Part shown: positions 1 through 5,668 of the stretch, piece after piece
Numbering within the stretch: the first letter of the stretch is position 1
Layout: every line of letters starts with the position of its first letter
From: Paenibacillus sp. FSL H7-0331
GTDB lineage: Bacteria; Bacillota; Bacilli; Paenibacillales; NBRC-103111
Reading direction: 5' to 3'
NCBI RefSeq assembly: GCF_001956045.1
Contig: NZ_MRTH01000078.1
Span: 1 to 12,550, forward strand
DNA length: 12,550 nt
Program-made: the position numbers and the translations under genes
Notes under the pieces: model-generated
Databases searched by the model: none
Told to the model about the DNA's origin: nothing
The model's input: the letters and a program-made list of their open reading frames with translations, nothing else

Positions 1-100
1 GTATTCCTATTCATCTTCATCGCCACCTCGGGGTTTTTTATATAATTACCCCATTTGGCGACTTGTTAATTTCTTAGTTGCGTTCTATATAGCTTGAATC

Positions 101-844
101 TCATGGCAATAACAATAGAATTCCGAGTACGATGATAATAATAAATAAGTAACGTTCGAATTTTCCAGCAGGAATTCGATTATTCAAAAAAACACCGAGT
201 GCAGTAGCTATGAGAATAGCCGGTAAAGAATAAGCATAATAAATTAATGCGTCAAACGTCCATAACCCGCCGAGTGCATGTCCTGTAACAACAAGAACGC
301 CAGATATAAGAAAATGAGCTTGCAATGTTCCTCGAAAACGATCCGGATTCCATCGTCGTAATGTACCGTAGACAACGACCGGCACACCATTAAAATTATA
401 AGCACTGCCAAGAACTCCTGAGGCAAATCCGAACGGTAATACCCATCCGCGATCGTTAAGTAATGGACGTTCGATTGCCCGAGAGAGAATCTTCTTAATC
501 AAAGAGTAACAACCAAAAGCAATCAGAAAAATTCCAAGTCCAAACGTAATCACGATTGCAGGAGTAAGATGAAGCAAAACAAGGCCGAAGGGGATTCCGA
601 TTACGGTAGAAACTGCTAGTCGGATCAGGACAGGGCGTTCAACGTGACGCCATCCGCTGAAAACGGTTAGTAAAGCAACGGTTAGCCCCGCTAACCCAAT
701 TAGGGAAACCGAAGTTTGCAGAGTGATCGGAAGTAGTGCAAGCAAAGGCATGCTCACTATAGCTTCCCCGAAGCCAAACATAGATTTCATCAAGGCACCA
801 ACAAAAACCGCAAAGACAACCAGCACAATAAGTGTAGTTGTCAT
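101..844 (-). CDS. TauE/SafE family sulfite exporter-like membrane protein
   Basis: This 247-residue, almost wholly hydrophobic protein has about seven or eight predicted membrane segments. They are arranged as two similar halves (about 1-120 and 131-247) separated by a short polar stretch. Each half opens with a glycine-rich segment typical of the TauE/SafE family: GFGEAIVSMPLLALLP at 23-38 and FASGVLGSAYNFNGVP at 140-155. Known members move sulfite, sulfoacetate or other organic anions out across the cytoplasmic membrane; the substrate here cannot be told. The ATG at 844 follows a GAGGGT sequence at a reasonable distance and the length is normal for the family. The gene stands alone: its upstream neighbour diverges, and nothing downstream is visible before the window edge. 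The family call is firm and the substrate is unknown. Confidence 0.88.
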   Translation of the reverse strand: MTTTLIVLVVFAVFVGALMKSMFGFGEAIVSMPLLALLPITLQTSVSLIGLAGLTVALLTVFSGWRHVERPVLIRLAVSTVIGIPFGLVLLHLTPAIVITFGLGIFLIAFGCYSLIKKILSRAIERPLLNDRGWVLPFGFASGVLGSAYNFNGVPVVVYGTLRRWNPDRFRGTLQAHFLISGVLVVTGHALGGLWTFDALIYYAYSLPAILIATALGVFLNNRIPAGKFERYLFIIIIVLGILLLLP

Positions 845-953
845 TGTGCAATACCCTCAAAGAAACTAAATTTTATATTTGGCTGTTTTAAAATCCTTGT
901 ATTGAAGCCAAAACTTCGCACAATAACACCCTCTTCGTTTATTTTACACCATA

Positions 954-967
954 TTAACACGTGTGAA
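954..967. promoter_or_regulatory. Candidate operator palindrome upstream of the exporter
   Basis: TTAACACGTGTGAA is a 14-base palindrome with one mismatched pair, about 110 bases upstream of the exporter start. A related half-site, TTTTAACACG, lies about 30 bases further on. The spacing suits a regulator of the exporter or of a divergent unit, but no matching regulator gene or clear promoter is next to it, so this is a weak call. Confidence 0.25.
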
Positions 968-1184
968 ATGCAATTAAAACATGGATTTTAACACGCATAA
1001 TAAGCTGTTTGATCGTTTGAAATTGAACAGACAAGGACCTATACATAAATGACAACAAAACGCATTAAAATTGAAATTTGGGGGTGTGAGACGAATTTGA
1101 TTCAGAGTGGTTTTCAACCATAAAAGCTATGAAACACCGCCTTGATTTGGAATGTTTTTGCGGGTTATATGCTTTGATCATTCA
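968..1184. other. Intergenic stretch without a convincing gene
   Basis: Between the divergent exporter and nucleotidyltransferase genes (845-1280) I find no convincing gene. The only short frame worth noting is a 24-codon ORF at 1049-1123 (+) that starts MTTKRIKIEIWGCETN. It has an AAGGA sequence upstream, but it ends early and I recognise no family. It may be the N-terminal scrap of a lost gene or chance. Confidence 0.3.
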
Positions 1185-1219
1185 CAAGGGCAGGATTGTT
1201 TAATAAATCCTCTCCCTTG
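1185..1219 (+). promoter_or_regulatory. Hairpin ahead of the nucleotidyltransferase
   Basis: CAAGGG (1185-1190) and AGGATT (1192-1197) can pair with AATCCT (1206-1211) and CCCTTG (1214-1219), leaving a small internal loop and an 8-base apical loop. No U-run follows, so it is not a standard terminator. It may be an operator dyad, a leader structure or the remains of an upstream terminator. Confidence 0.35.
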
Positions 1220-1246
1220 CAGCCAAGAACAGTAGTTCATTATTAT
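1217..1246 (+). promoter_or_regulatory. Possible sigma-A promoter of the nucleotidyltransferase
   Basis: TTGCAG (1217-1222) and TATTAT (1241-1246) are separated by 18 bases and lie 35 bases ahead of the start codon. The -35 overlaps the right arm of the hairpin at 1185-1219, so the two may be linked in regulation or one of them may be chance. Confidence 0.35.
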
Positions 1247-1280
1247 TGACATAATCGAACTTAGGACTGGAGCGAGAATT

Positions 1281-2123
1281 ATGAACGAGCAATACACAAT
1301 TTCGAATATTGTTGACCACTTAAAACAAATCAGAGGAATGAGTGCTCTGGTTCTCGGCGGTTCAAGAGCTAGGGGGACTGAAAGCCCTAACTCTGATATT
1401 GATATTGGTATCTACTACGATTCCGAAAAAGGGCTGGATATTAGCCAACTTCGTCGGGTTGCTGCTGAATTGGATGACGACCATAGAGAAAACTTAGTGA
1501 CAGAAATAGGCGGCTGGGGACCATGGATTAATGGCGGTGGCTGGTTGGAAGTTAATCAAATTCCAGTTGATTTTTTATTTCGTGATCAAAATAAAGTGTC
1601 ACATGTAATTGAAGAATGTGTCATGGGAAATATCACAATGGATTATCAACCGGGACATCCCCATGGATTTGCCAACTCGATTTATTTGGCTGAGATCGCG
1701 TTGTGTAAAGTGTTATGGGACCCTTCAGATCTTGTAGGAAAACTGAAGAGTAGAACAACCCCATTCTCACCCGTTTTTCAAGAAGCGACCATCCAAAATT
1801 TTTTTTGGGAGGCAACCTTTGCTCTCGATAATGGATATAAAGGTATCTACAAAAAAGATTTATCTTATATCGCTGGATGTTGTTTCAGGTCAGTATCCTG
1901 CTTGAATCAGGTTTTGTTTGCAATTAACGAAACCTACTTGATGAATGAAAAGGGGGCTGCTGCCATTGCTGATTCATTTAGCATAGTGCCAAGCAAATAC
2001 GCCCAGAGAATAAATGAGATTTTCACTTTTATCACGGAAGATCAAGAGTGTTTAAAGAAGGCTATTAACATGATTCGTGAGCTTATTCAGGAAACAGAAA
2101 ATCTAATGAAAACCAAATCGTGA
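1281..2123 (+). CDS. Nucleotidyltransferase domain protein (MNT/aminoglycoside-type fold)
   Basis: The 280-residue protein has the minimal nucleotidyltransferase signature: GGSRARG at 26-32, then the metal-binding pair D39 and D41 in SDIDIG, and a third acidic residue, D97, in PVDFLF. These are the residues that bind two Mg ions and an NTP in the pol-beta-like superfamily. The C-terminal half (about 130-280) is predicted helical and probably forms the substrate-binding part, as in DUF4037 and kanamycin-nucleotidyltransferase-like proteins. It is cytosolic, with no signal or membrane segment. The ATG at 1281 follows a purine-rich GGACTGGAGCGAG site. The reaction is expected to be transfer of a nucleoside monophosphate to a small molecule or protein. 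Antibiotic inactivation is possible but not shown, and no antitoxin-like HEPN partner sits beside it. It appears monocistronic. Confidence 0.85.
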   Translation: MNEQYTISNIVDHLKQIRGMSALVLGGSRARGTESPNSDIDIGIYYDSEKGLDISQLRRVAAELDDDHRENLVTEIGGWGPWINGGGWLEVNQIPVDFLFRDQNKVSHVIEECVMGNITMDYQPGHPHGFANSIYLAEIALCKVLWDPSDLVGKLKSRTTPFSPVFQEATIQNFFWEATFALDNGYKGIYKKDLSYIAGCCFRSVSCLNQVLFAINETYLMNEKGAAAIADSFSIVPSKYAQRINEIFTFITEDQECLKKAINMIRELIQETENLMKTKS

Positions 2124-2147
2124 TTGAACTGACGAGGAACTAAGGGC
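2121..2147 (+). repeat. REP-like element fragment
   Basis: The segment ATTGAACTGACGAGGAACTA right after the nucleotidyltransferase stop closely matches ATTGAACTAACGAGGAAGATA at 7339-7359. Both sit just 3' of a gene. The match suggests a member of an interspersed extragenic repeat family, here with only one arm kept. Confidence 0.4.
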
Positions 2148-2180
2148 AAGTTTTTTGGGGGGACGATCATCCACGGATGT

Positions 2181-2220
2181 CATGAAAAATAAAAAGACCC
2201 CTAGAAAAAGGGTCTTCATG
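2181..2220 (-). terminator. Rho-independent terminator of the reductase/hydrolase operon
   Basis: On the minus strand AAGACCC pairs with GGGTCTT (2194-2200 with 2210-2216) around a 9-base loop and runs into TTTATTTTTC. The position, about 65 bases past the reductase stop, suits it well. In the plus direction the hairpin follows the nucleotidyltransferase but has no U-run. Confidence 0.8.
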
Positions 2221-2281
2221 CCCGAGCAGGGTACTTCAGCCTTAACTTCATGGGAACAATCATAATGAAGGTTTAAATCAT

Positions 2282-2791
2282 TTATCGGTCAATCGCATAG
2301 CGCAGTTGAACGACGCCACCGCCGAGAGGCTTGCAGTCCAGCAGTTCCAAATGCTTATATTGGTAGTTTTCTTTGTCGATTAAAAGATTTAACCCTTTAC
2401 CTTCCAAACATGGTGCTACATTGAAAATCATTTCGTCTACAAGTCCTTGGCCCAGAAATGAATTGTGGATATCCGCACCGCCACTAACGAGAGCGGTCTG
2501 ATGCCCTTTTTGTTGCAAGTAGTCCAAGGCATCCTGAGGCGATCTCGCAACCTTTATGCCAGGGATTTCCGCAGCATTCTTGGAAATCACGACGATTTCG
2601 ACGTCGCCAAATGGGCCTGGGCCACCGTTGCCGCGCATACCTTCGAAAGTCCGTCGCCCGACAATGAAATTTCCTACAGCTTTAGCGTGTATCGCGAAGT
2701 CTTCCAATGCTTCTTTTTTTGGCGGGTTTTCAGGGGTGGATTGCGCATAATTGCCGTTAGCCGTTAAAGTTGCCCATAAAATTGTTTTCAT
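2282..2791 (-). CDS. Dihydrofolate reductase-like protein (RibD C-terminal domain family)
   Basis: The 169-residue protein has the RibD_C/DHFR-like fold pattern: an N-terminal strand starting MKTILWATLTANG, a central VGRRTFEGM motif at about 44-52 (NADPH-binding region), VVISKNA near 68-74, and VSGGADIHNSFLGQGLVDE at about 102-120, which matches the GG..l...l...LvDE core of the family. Relatives reduce small molecules with NADPH; many stand-alone copies in Gram-positives have no assigned substrate. The start is decided by a strong AAGGAGG inside the end of the hydrolase gene, and the ATGA overlap means translational coupling to it. The pair is divergent from an HxlR regulator. It is not true FolA and probably not part of riboflavin synthesis, since no rib genes are near. 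Confidence 0.85.
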   Translation of the reverse strand: MKTILWATLTANGNYAQSTPENPPKKEALEDFAIHAKAVGNFIVGRRTFEGMRGNGGPGPFGDVEIVVISKNAAEIPGIKVARSPQDALDYLQQKGHQTALVSGGADIHNSFLGQGLVDEMIFNVAPCLEGKGLNLLIDKENYQYKHLELLDCKPLGGGVVQLRYAIDR

Positions 2792-3678
2792 CGTAATACT
2801 CCTCCTTGTGTTCGATTCATTATTCTTCTAATGGATGCCGCTACCCGATCCGGACGGTCCTCTTGCACATAGTGCGAGGCATCTTCTAGGACCTCGGTTT
2901 CGTTCAAAGGCAAATATTTTTGCCATTTGGTCATCTGTTCGAGGGGGAAGCCAGCACTGTCTTTCGTTCCCCATAGGATTTGTGCAGGCAAATCGTACAA
3001 ACTCGGCAACTTCGATTCTATGTCGGCGAGCCATGTTCGTGCCTTGCGGATCTGCCTGGGAAATACCCATGTCGGTATTCTGGACTTCGGGGTCGGGAAT
3101 GGGTCGGTATAAGCTTTTCGCAAGCTGTCCGTGACTTTATCGGCTTGGTATATCCCGTGCGGAACAATGACTTTGGCGAAAAAATTGCGCCGTGTCTGAA
3201 GCCAGCGCCCGATAGGCCACCCTCCCATAGCTAGCGAGAACAATTTCATCGGCAAAATTTCCGCAGGCCAAGCCCATGTATTCATTACGACGATGCCACG
3301 CAAGTTATTTCGATGCCCTACCGCATAGCTAAGGCCAATCGGACCTCCCCAATCTTGAACGACTACTATAAAATTTTTTAAATCCAAATGGCGAATCAGA
3401 TGTTGAACGGCAACCGATTGCTCTTGCGGCGTAAAGCGGTAGCCAGATGGTGCTTTTGACATACCGAATCCGGGGTAATCCGGAGCGATGAGACGGAATT
3501 CCTCGCGAAGGTCTTTGATAACGTTCCGATATAGGTATGACCACGTAGGGTTCCCGTGCAGGAGAAGGACCGTTGGTCCTTGCCCTTCATCAAGGTAATG
3601 AATGTAACCGTCACGGTAAGGGAACCAGTGATCGGTAAACGGGTACTCCATCGGATCTAATTTAAACGGTCTATCCAA
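2788..3678 (-). CDS. Alpha/beta hydrolase, haloalkane dehalogenase-like
   Basis: The 296-residue protein has the full alpha/beta hydrolase core: oxyanion motif HGNPTW at 41-46, aspartate nucleophile D109 in VVVQDWGG, acid candidate D250 in WGTKD and catalytic H279 in DASHYV. An Asp nucleophile followed by Trp, together with HGNPTW, is the haloalkane dehalogenase pattern, not that of an esterase with GxSxG; W110 and N43 match known halide-stabilising positions. The cap domain spans about 133-220. The family cleaves carbon-halogen bonds by water, but many members with this signature act on other substrates, so the natural substrate is open. The start is TTG (3676-3678), chosen because AGGAGG precedes it by 7 bases; the first internal Met is residue 10. 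It is the first gene of a two-gene operon with the RibD_C reductase and is divergent from HxlR. Confidence 0.86.
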   Translation of the reverse strand: MDRPFKLDPMEYPFTDHWFPYRDGYIHYLDEGQGPTVLLLHGNPTWSYLYRNVIKDLREEFRLIAPDYPGFGMSKAPSGYRFTPQEQSVAVQHLIRHLDLKNFIVVVQDWGGPIGLSYAVGHRNNLRGIVVMNTWAWPAEILPMKLFSLAMGGWPIGRWLQTRRNFFAKVIVPHGIYQADKVTDSLRKAYTDPFPTPKSRIPTWVFPRQIRKARTWLADIESKLPSLYDLPAQILWGTKDSAGFPLEQMTKWQKYLPLNETEVLEDASHYVQEDRPDRVAASIRRIMNRTQGGVLR

Positions 3679-3695
3679 AATTGGTCCTCCTCGCT

Positions 3696-3711
3696 GTTAC
3701 TTATTAATAAC
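3696..3711. promoter_or_regulatory. Candidate HxlR operator in the divergent intergenic region
   Basis: GTTACTTATTAATAAC is an imperfect 16-base palindrome with 4-base GTTA/TAAC ends. It lies 18 bases upstream of the hydrolase start, within its likely leader. The 141-base intergenic region also has two AGTAGTT direct repeats about 19 bases apart, nearer the regulator gene. HxlR proteins commonly bind such dyads between themselves and a divergent target. No clear -35/-10 pair could be fixed. Confidence 0.4.
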
Positions 3712-3819
3712 TTTTTTCTTCCTGACTTGATTCACATCATAATCGATCTGTGGTACATTTGGAAAGTAGTTACATTTAAGTGCAGTAGTTTCAAAAAATG
3801 AACTATGGAGGGATAACCG

Positions 3820-4182
3820 ATGATGGATCAATCTTGTCCGGGTACCGTTGAGCCTATACTGGAGATTTTGGATGGAAAATGGATGCTTCTCCTTTTGTTC
3901 GAACTGTTTAACGGGACCCGACGGTTTGGGGAATTACGCCGCAAGCTGGAGCCCATTAGTCCGAAAACATTGACAGACCGCTTGCGATTATTAGAGGAGA
4001 AGGGAATCGTCACTCGTACTCTTTATCCAGGCGTTCCGCTGCATGTCGAGTATGAACTTACCGAGAGCGGGCAGGGCTTGCAGCCGATCTTTGCCGCCAT
4101 GTGGACGTGGACTCAAGAGCATGGCGCATATCTACGGAAAGAGACGAACGGGGGCGGTCATGGAGCAGAAAAGGTGCTGTGA
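3820..4182 (+). CDS. HxlR (DUF24) family transcriptional regulator
   Basis: The 120-residue protein has the HxlR winged-helix layout: C6-P near the N-terminus, GKWMLLLLFEL at 19-29, RFGELRRKL at 35-43, the recognition helix SPKTLTDRLRLLEEKGIV at 47-64, and the wing followed by YELTESGQGL at 78-87. The single cysteine at position 6 sits where the quinone- and disulfide-sensing members YodB, HypR and QorR of Bacillus and Corynebacterium have theirs, so redox or electrophile sensing is likely by analogy. It has no other cysteine. It dimerises and binds DNA in the cytosol. GGAGGG lies ahead of the tandem ATGATG start; either Met is possible. It diverges from the hydrolase/reductase operon, the expected arrangement for a regulator and its target. 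Confidence 0.92.
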   Translation: MMDQSCPGTVEPILEILDGKWMLLLLFELFNGTRRFGELRRKLEPISPKTLTDRLRLLEEKGIVTRTLYPGVPLHVEYELTESGQGLQPIFAAMWTWTQEHGAYLRKETNGGGHGAEKVL

Positions 4183-4214
4183 TTTAAGGCCATCCATTGT
4201 AGGATGGCCTTAAA
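4183..4214 (+). terminator. Hairpin terminator after the HxlR gene
   Basis: A perfect 13-base stem (TTTAAGGCCATCC, 4183-4195, with its complement 4202-4214) with a 6-base loop begins at the HxlR stop codon. The U-run is poor (A-rich sequence follows), so termination strength is uncertain, but the position fits. Confidence 0.6.
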
Positions 4215-4267
4215 ACTTGCCGTTACATACAGCGCGGGGAACCTTAGCAGTTCATTGTTTTCAAATC

Positions 4268-4396
4268 ATGCATATTATCAAAAGTATTGCCAAGTTAGCT
4301 GCCGCAATCTGCTTTTGTTCATATGGAATCAAAATGCGGAGGAATCGTCAAATCTCTGTTATCTTCTTGGCAGTAACTGTTTCATGTATTTTCTAA
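4268..4396 (+). other. Small hydrophobic ORF, possibly a gene remnant
   Basis: A 42-codon frame starts MHIIKSIAKLAAAICFCSYG and continues with a basic patch (KMRRNR) and a second hydrophobic stretch before a stop. The layout of two short membrane segments with a positive loop looks protein-like, but there is no good ribosome binding site and I recognise no family. It may be the N-terminus of a decayed membrane protein. The rest of 4215-4590 holds only this, the repeat at 4426-4446 and the remnant at 4445-4561. Confidence 0.22.
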
Positions 4397-4425
4397 TGTG
4401 GCGCTATTTCCAACTCGGACGACTA

Positions 4426-4446
4426 AACTAAAGAAGAACGTTAGTT
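4426..4446. repeat. REP-like short hairpin
   Basis: AACTAA (4426-4431) and TTAGTT (4441-4446) flank AGAAGAACG. Read on the minus strand it gives AACTAACGTTC, sharing the CTAACG core with the hairpins at 7316-7366 and 7601-7642. Confidence 0.35.
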
Positions 4447-4561
4447 AAATCACAATACAACGGCAGCCGGCACACGATTTGAATCGATACTAGATCACTA
4501 TATCAATGGGGGACGATTAATTTTCGAGCTGCCTACATCAAAGGAAGCTCTTGATCACTGA
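4445..4561 (+). pseudogene. Possible C-terminal remnant of a decayed gene
   Basis: An open stretch of 38 codons without a start codon, bounded by stops, ends with YINGGRLIFELPTSKEALDH. It reads like the end of a real protein: an amphipathic strand, then a polar tail. There is no ribosome binding site. The pattern GG.L.FE is loosely like the C-terminus of some glycoside hydrolases, but that is too weak to name a family. Confidence 0.25.
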
Positions 4562-4592
4562 ACGGGAAATAAACTTAATTGAAAACAAGCTA

Positions 4593-4648
4593 TTGACAGT
4601 TATCTTAAAATCATATATCTTTAAAATAAGATAAATGATTTTAAGATA
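4593..4648 (+). promoter_or_regulatory. Promoter with nested operator dyads ahead of the DUF896 gene
   Basis: A perfect -35, TTGACA (4593-4598), is followed after 17 bases by TATCTT (4616-4621) as -10. The -10 is the left end of an 18-base dyad, TATCTTTAAAATAAGATA (4616-4633). This dyad sits inside a larger perfect inverted repeat whose 14-base arms are TATCTTAAAATCAT (4601-4614) and its complement (4635-4648). A repressor bound here would cover the -10 and the transcription start. The TATCT-8-AGATA geometry resembles the MhqR (MarR family) box of B. subtilis as I recall it. The same motif occurs ahead of the FMN reductase. Confidence 0.65.
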
Positions 4649-4679
4649 TTATTCAGACGACTTTAAGGAGGTAATGAGA

Positions 4680-4904
4680 ATGATTCCAATTTTGAACCGT
4701 ATTAATGAACTGAGCAGAATTGAGCGCAGTTCAGGTCTATCTGATACTGAGAAAGAGGAACAAGCAGCGCTTCGGACGCAGTATTTACAGATTTTACGCG
4801 GGCAACTATTAACAACGCTTCTGAACGTGTCTGTTATGGATGAATTTGGGAACGATGTTACGCCTAAAAGGCTTATTGATAAAAAAGCAGCTAATGATCA
4901 ATAA
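4680..4904 (+). CDS. DUF896 / UPF0291 (YnzC-like) small protein
   Basis: This 74-residue cytosolic protein has the family hallmarks: an opening MIPILNRINELSR, the segment LSDTEKEEQAALRTQYL at about 21-37, LRGQLLTTLLNV at about 39-50 and the closing DEFGNDVTPKRL. The family forms a helical hairpin; its function is unknown, and B. subtilis YnzC has been linked to the SOS operon yneA-yneB-ynzC. The ATG at 4680 is chosen because AAGGAGGT (4665-4672) ends 7 bases before it; the ATG at 4674 is too close and the earlier frame lies inside the operator. Here the gene has its own promoter overlapped by an operator dyad, and it precedes an FMN reductase with the same operator type. That is not the SOS setting, and no LexA-type box was noticed. 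Confidence 0.88.
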   Translation: MIPILNRINELSRIERSSGLSDTEKEEQAALRTQYLQILRGQLLTTLLNVSVMDEFGNDVTPKRLIDKKAANDQ

Positions 4905-4907
4905 TTT

Positions 4908-4948
4908 TTGTCATATATCTTAAATTTAAGAATATATAAATTAAGATA
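4908..4948 (+). promoter_or_regulatory. Promoter and second copy of the operator ahead of the FMN reductase
   Basis: TTGTCA (4908-4913) can serve as -35, with A/T-rich -10 candidates at 4931-4938 (TATATA at 4933). Between them lies the perfect 14-base palindrome TCTTAAATTTAAGA (4918-4931), part of an 18-base box at 4916-4933 that matches the TATCT-8-AGATA box at 4616-4633 except at its right end (AGAAT). A further half-site, AAGATA, is at 4943-4948. About 120 bases of leader separate it from the reductase start; a small GGTTG/CAACC dyad lies in that leader. Confidence 0.6.
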
Positions 4949-5066
4949 GTTTCGCCGGTTGGCAACCAGCCAGGTTAATATCCGTGGCACCTAAACTAAT
5001 GTTTTCCCACGCATAGTAAGGAAAGTATTGTATGATTATATGAGAATGAATTCTGGAGGTTGGCTG

Positions 5067-5630
5067 ATGTCAAAAAGAATAGGGATTATTGTAGGAAGTT
5101 TGAGGGAAAGCTCTTTTAATCAAATGATTGCGAATTCGATTCCAGAACTTGTAGATTCCGCGGAATATGAATTCATATCGATTGCTAATCTTCCCCTCTA
5201 TAACGCGGATTTGGATCATGAAGAAGGGCCAGATCCAGTTAAGCATTATCGCGAGGCGATTCAAAAGACGGATGGCATTCTCATTGTTAGCCCGGAGTAC
5301 AACTCAGGTATACCGGGAGTACTAAAAAATGCACTGGACTGGGCATCGACACCTACCAAAACAGCCGTCTTAATTCATAAGCCTGCAGGTGTGATAGGCG
5401 CAACACCTGGCGCAAAAGGGACGATTCTTTCGCAGCAGCAAATCAGGCAAACGTTGGATGCCACCCAGTCCTATGTGATGCCGGCTCAAAAAATGTATAT
5501 TTCTCAAATCACGGACAAGATTGATTCAAATACTCGTAAGCTCACGGATGATACGACTCGCAAATATTTGCAGCGTTATGTTCAATCATTTTTGCAATGG
5601 ATTAACCAAGTAGAACGGCTTAATGAGTAG
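5067..5630 (+). CDS. NAD(P)H-dependent FMN reductase (flavodoxin-like quinone/azo reductase)
   Basis: The 187-residue protein has the FMN-binding loop GSLRESSFN at 10-18 and the family signature SPEYNSGIPGVLKNALDW at 75-92, both diagnostic of the NADPH-dependent FMN reductase family. Such enzymes pass hydride from NAD(P)H via FMN to quinones, azo dyes, chromate or free flavin, in the cytosol and usually as dimers or tetramers. The ATG at 5067 is chosen because TGGAGG ends 7 bases ahead and the protein then begins at the family's usual first strand (KRIGIIVGSLR); an in-frame ATG at 5028 has no such site. The upstream operator palindrome suggests induction by electrophiles, as for the MhqR/YodB-controlled azoreductases of B. 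subtilis. The GAPDH gene follows after 38 bases and is probably cotranscribed. Confidence 0.9.
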   Translation: MSKRIGIIVGSLRESSFNQMIANSIPELVDSAEYEFISIANLPLYNADLDHEEGPDPVKHYREAIQKTDGILIVSPEYNSGIPGVLKNALDWASTPTKTAVLIHKPAGVIGATPGAKGTILSQQQIRQTLDATQSYVMPAQKMYISQITDKIDSNTRKLTDDTTRKYLQRYVQSFLQWINQVERLNE

Positions 5631-5668
5631 TAAGGATAATAACTAATCTAATATATATGGAGGCTATT

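Noticed and set aside
30..52. GGGGT/ACCCC dyad near the window start, considered as terminator of the exporter
   Set aside because: The stem is only 5 bases with a 13-base loop and has no U-run on the minus strand.
2465..3234. Several plus-strand ORFs opposite the reductase and hydrolase
   Set aside because: They are antisense to two well-supported genes with motifs and ribosome binding sites, and show no family features.
4204..4431. 75-codon plus-strand ORF after the HxlR gene
   Set aside because: It starts inside the terminator hairpin, has no ribosome binding site and its product (rich in Cys, Tyr, Trp, Asn) does not look like a folded protein. The adjacent frame at 4268-4396 is more protein-like.
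4601..4648. Riboswitch or attenuator reading of the nested inverted repeats
   Set aside because: The dyad overlaps the -10 and probable transcription start, and the same box recurs in the next promoter, so a DNA operator explains it better.
5028..5066. Upstream ATG giving a longer FMN reductase
   Set aside because: It has no ribosome binding site and adds 13 residues not expected before the first strand; the ATG at 5067 has TGGAGG at proper distance.
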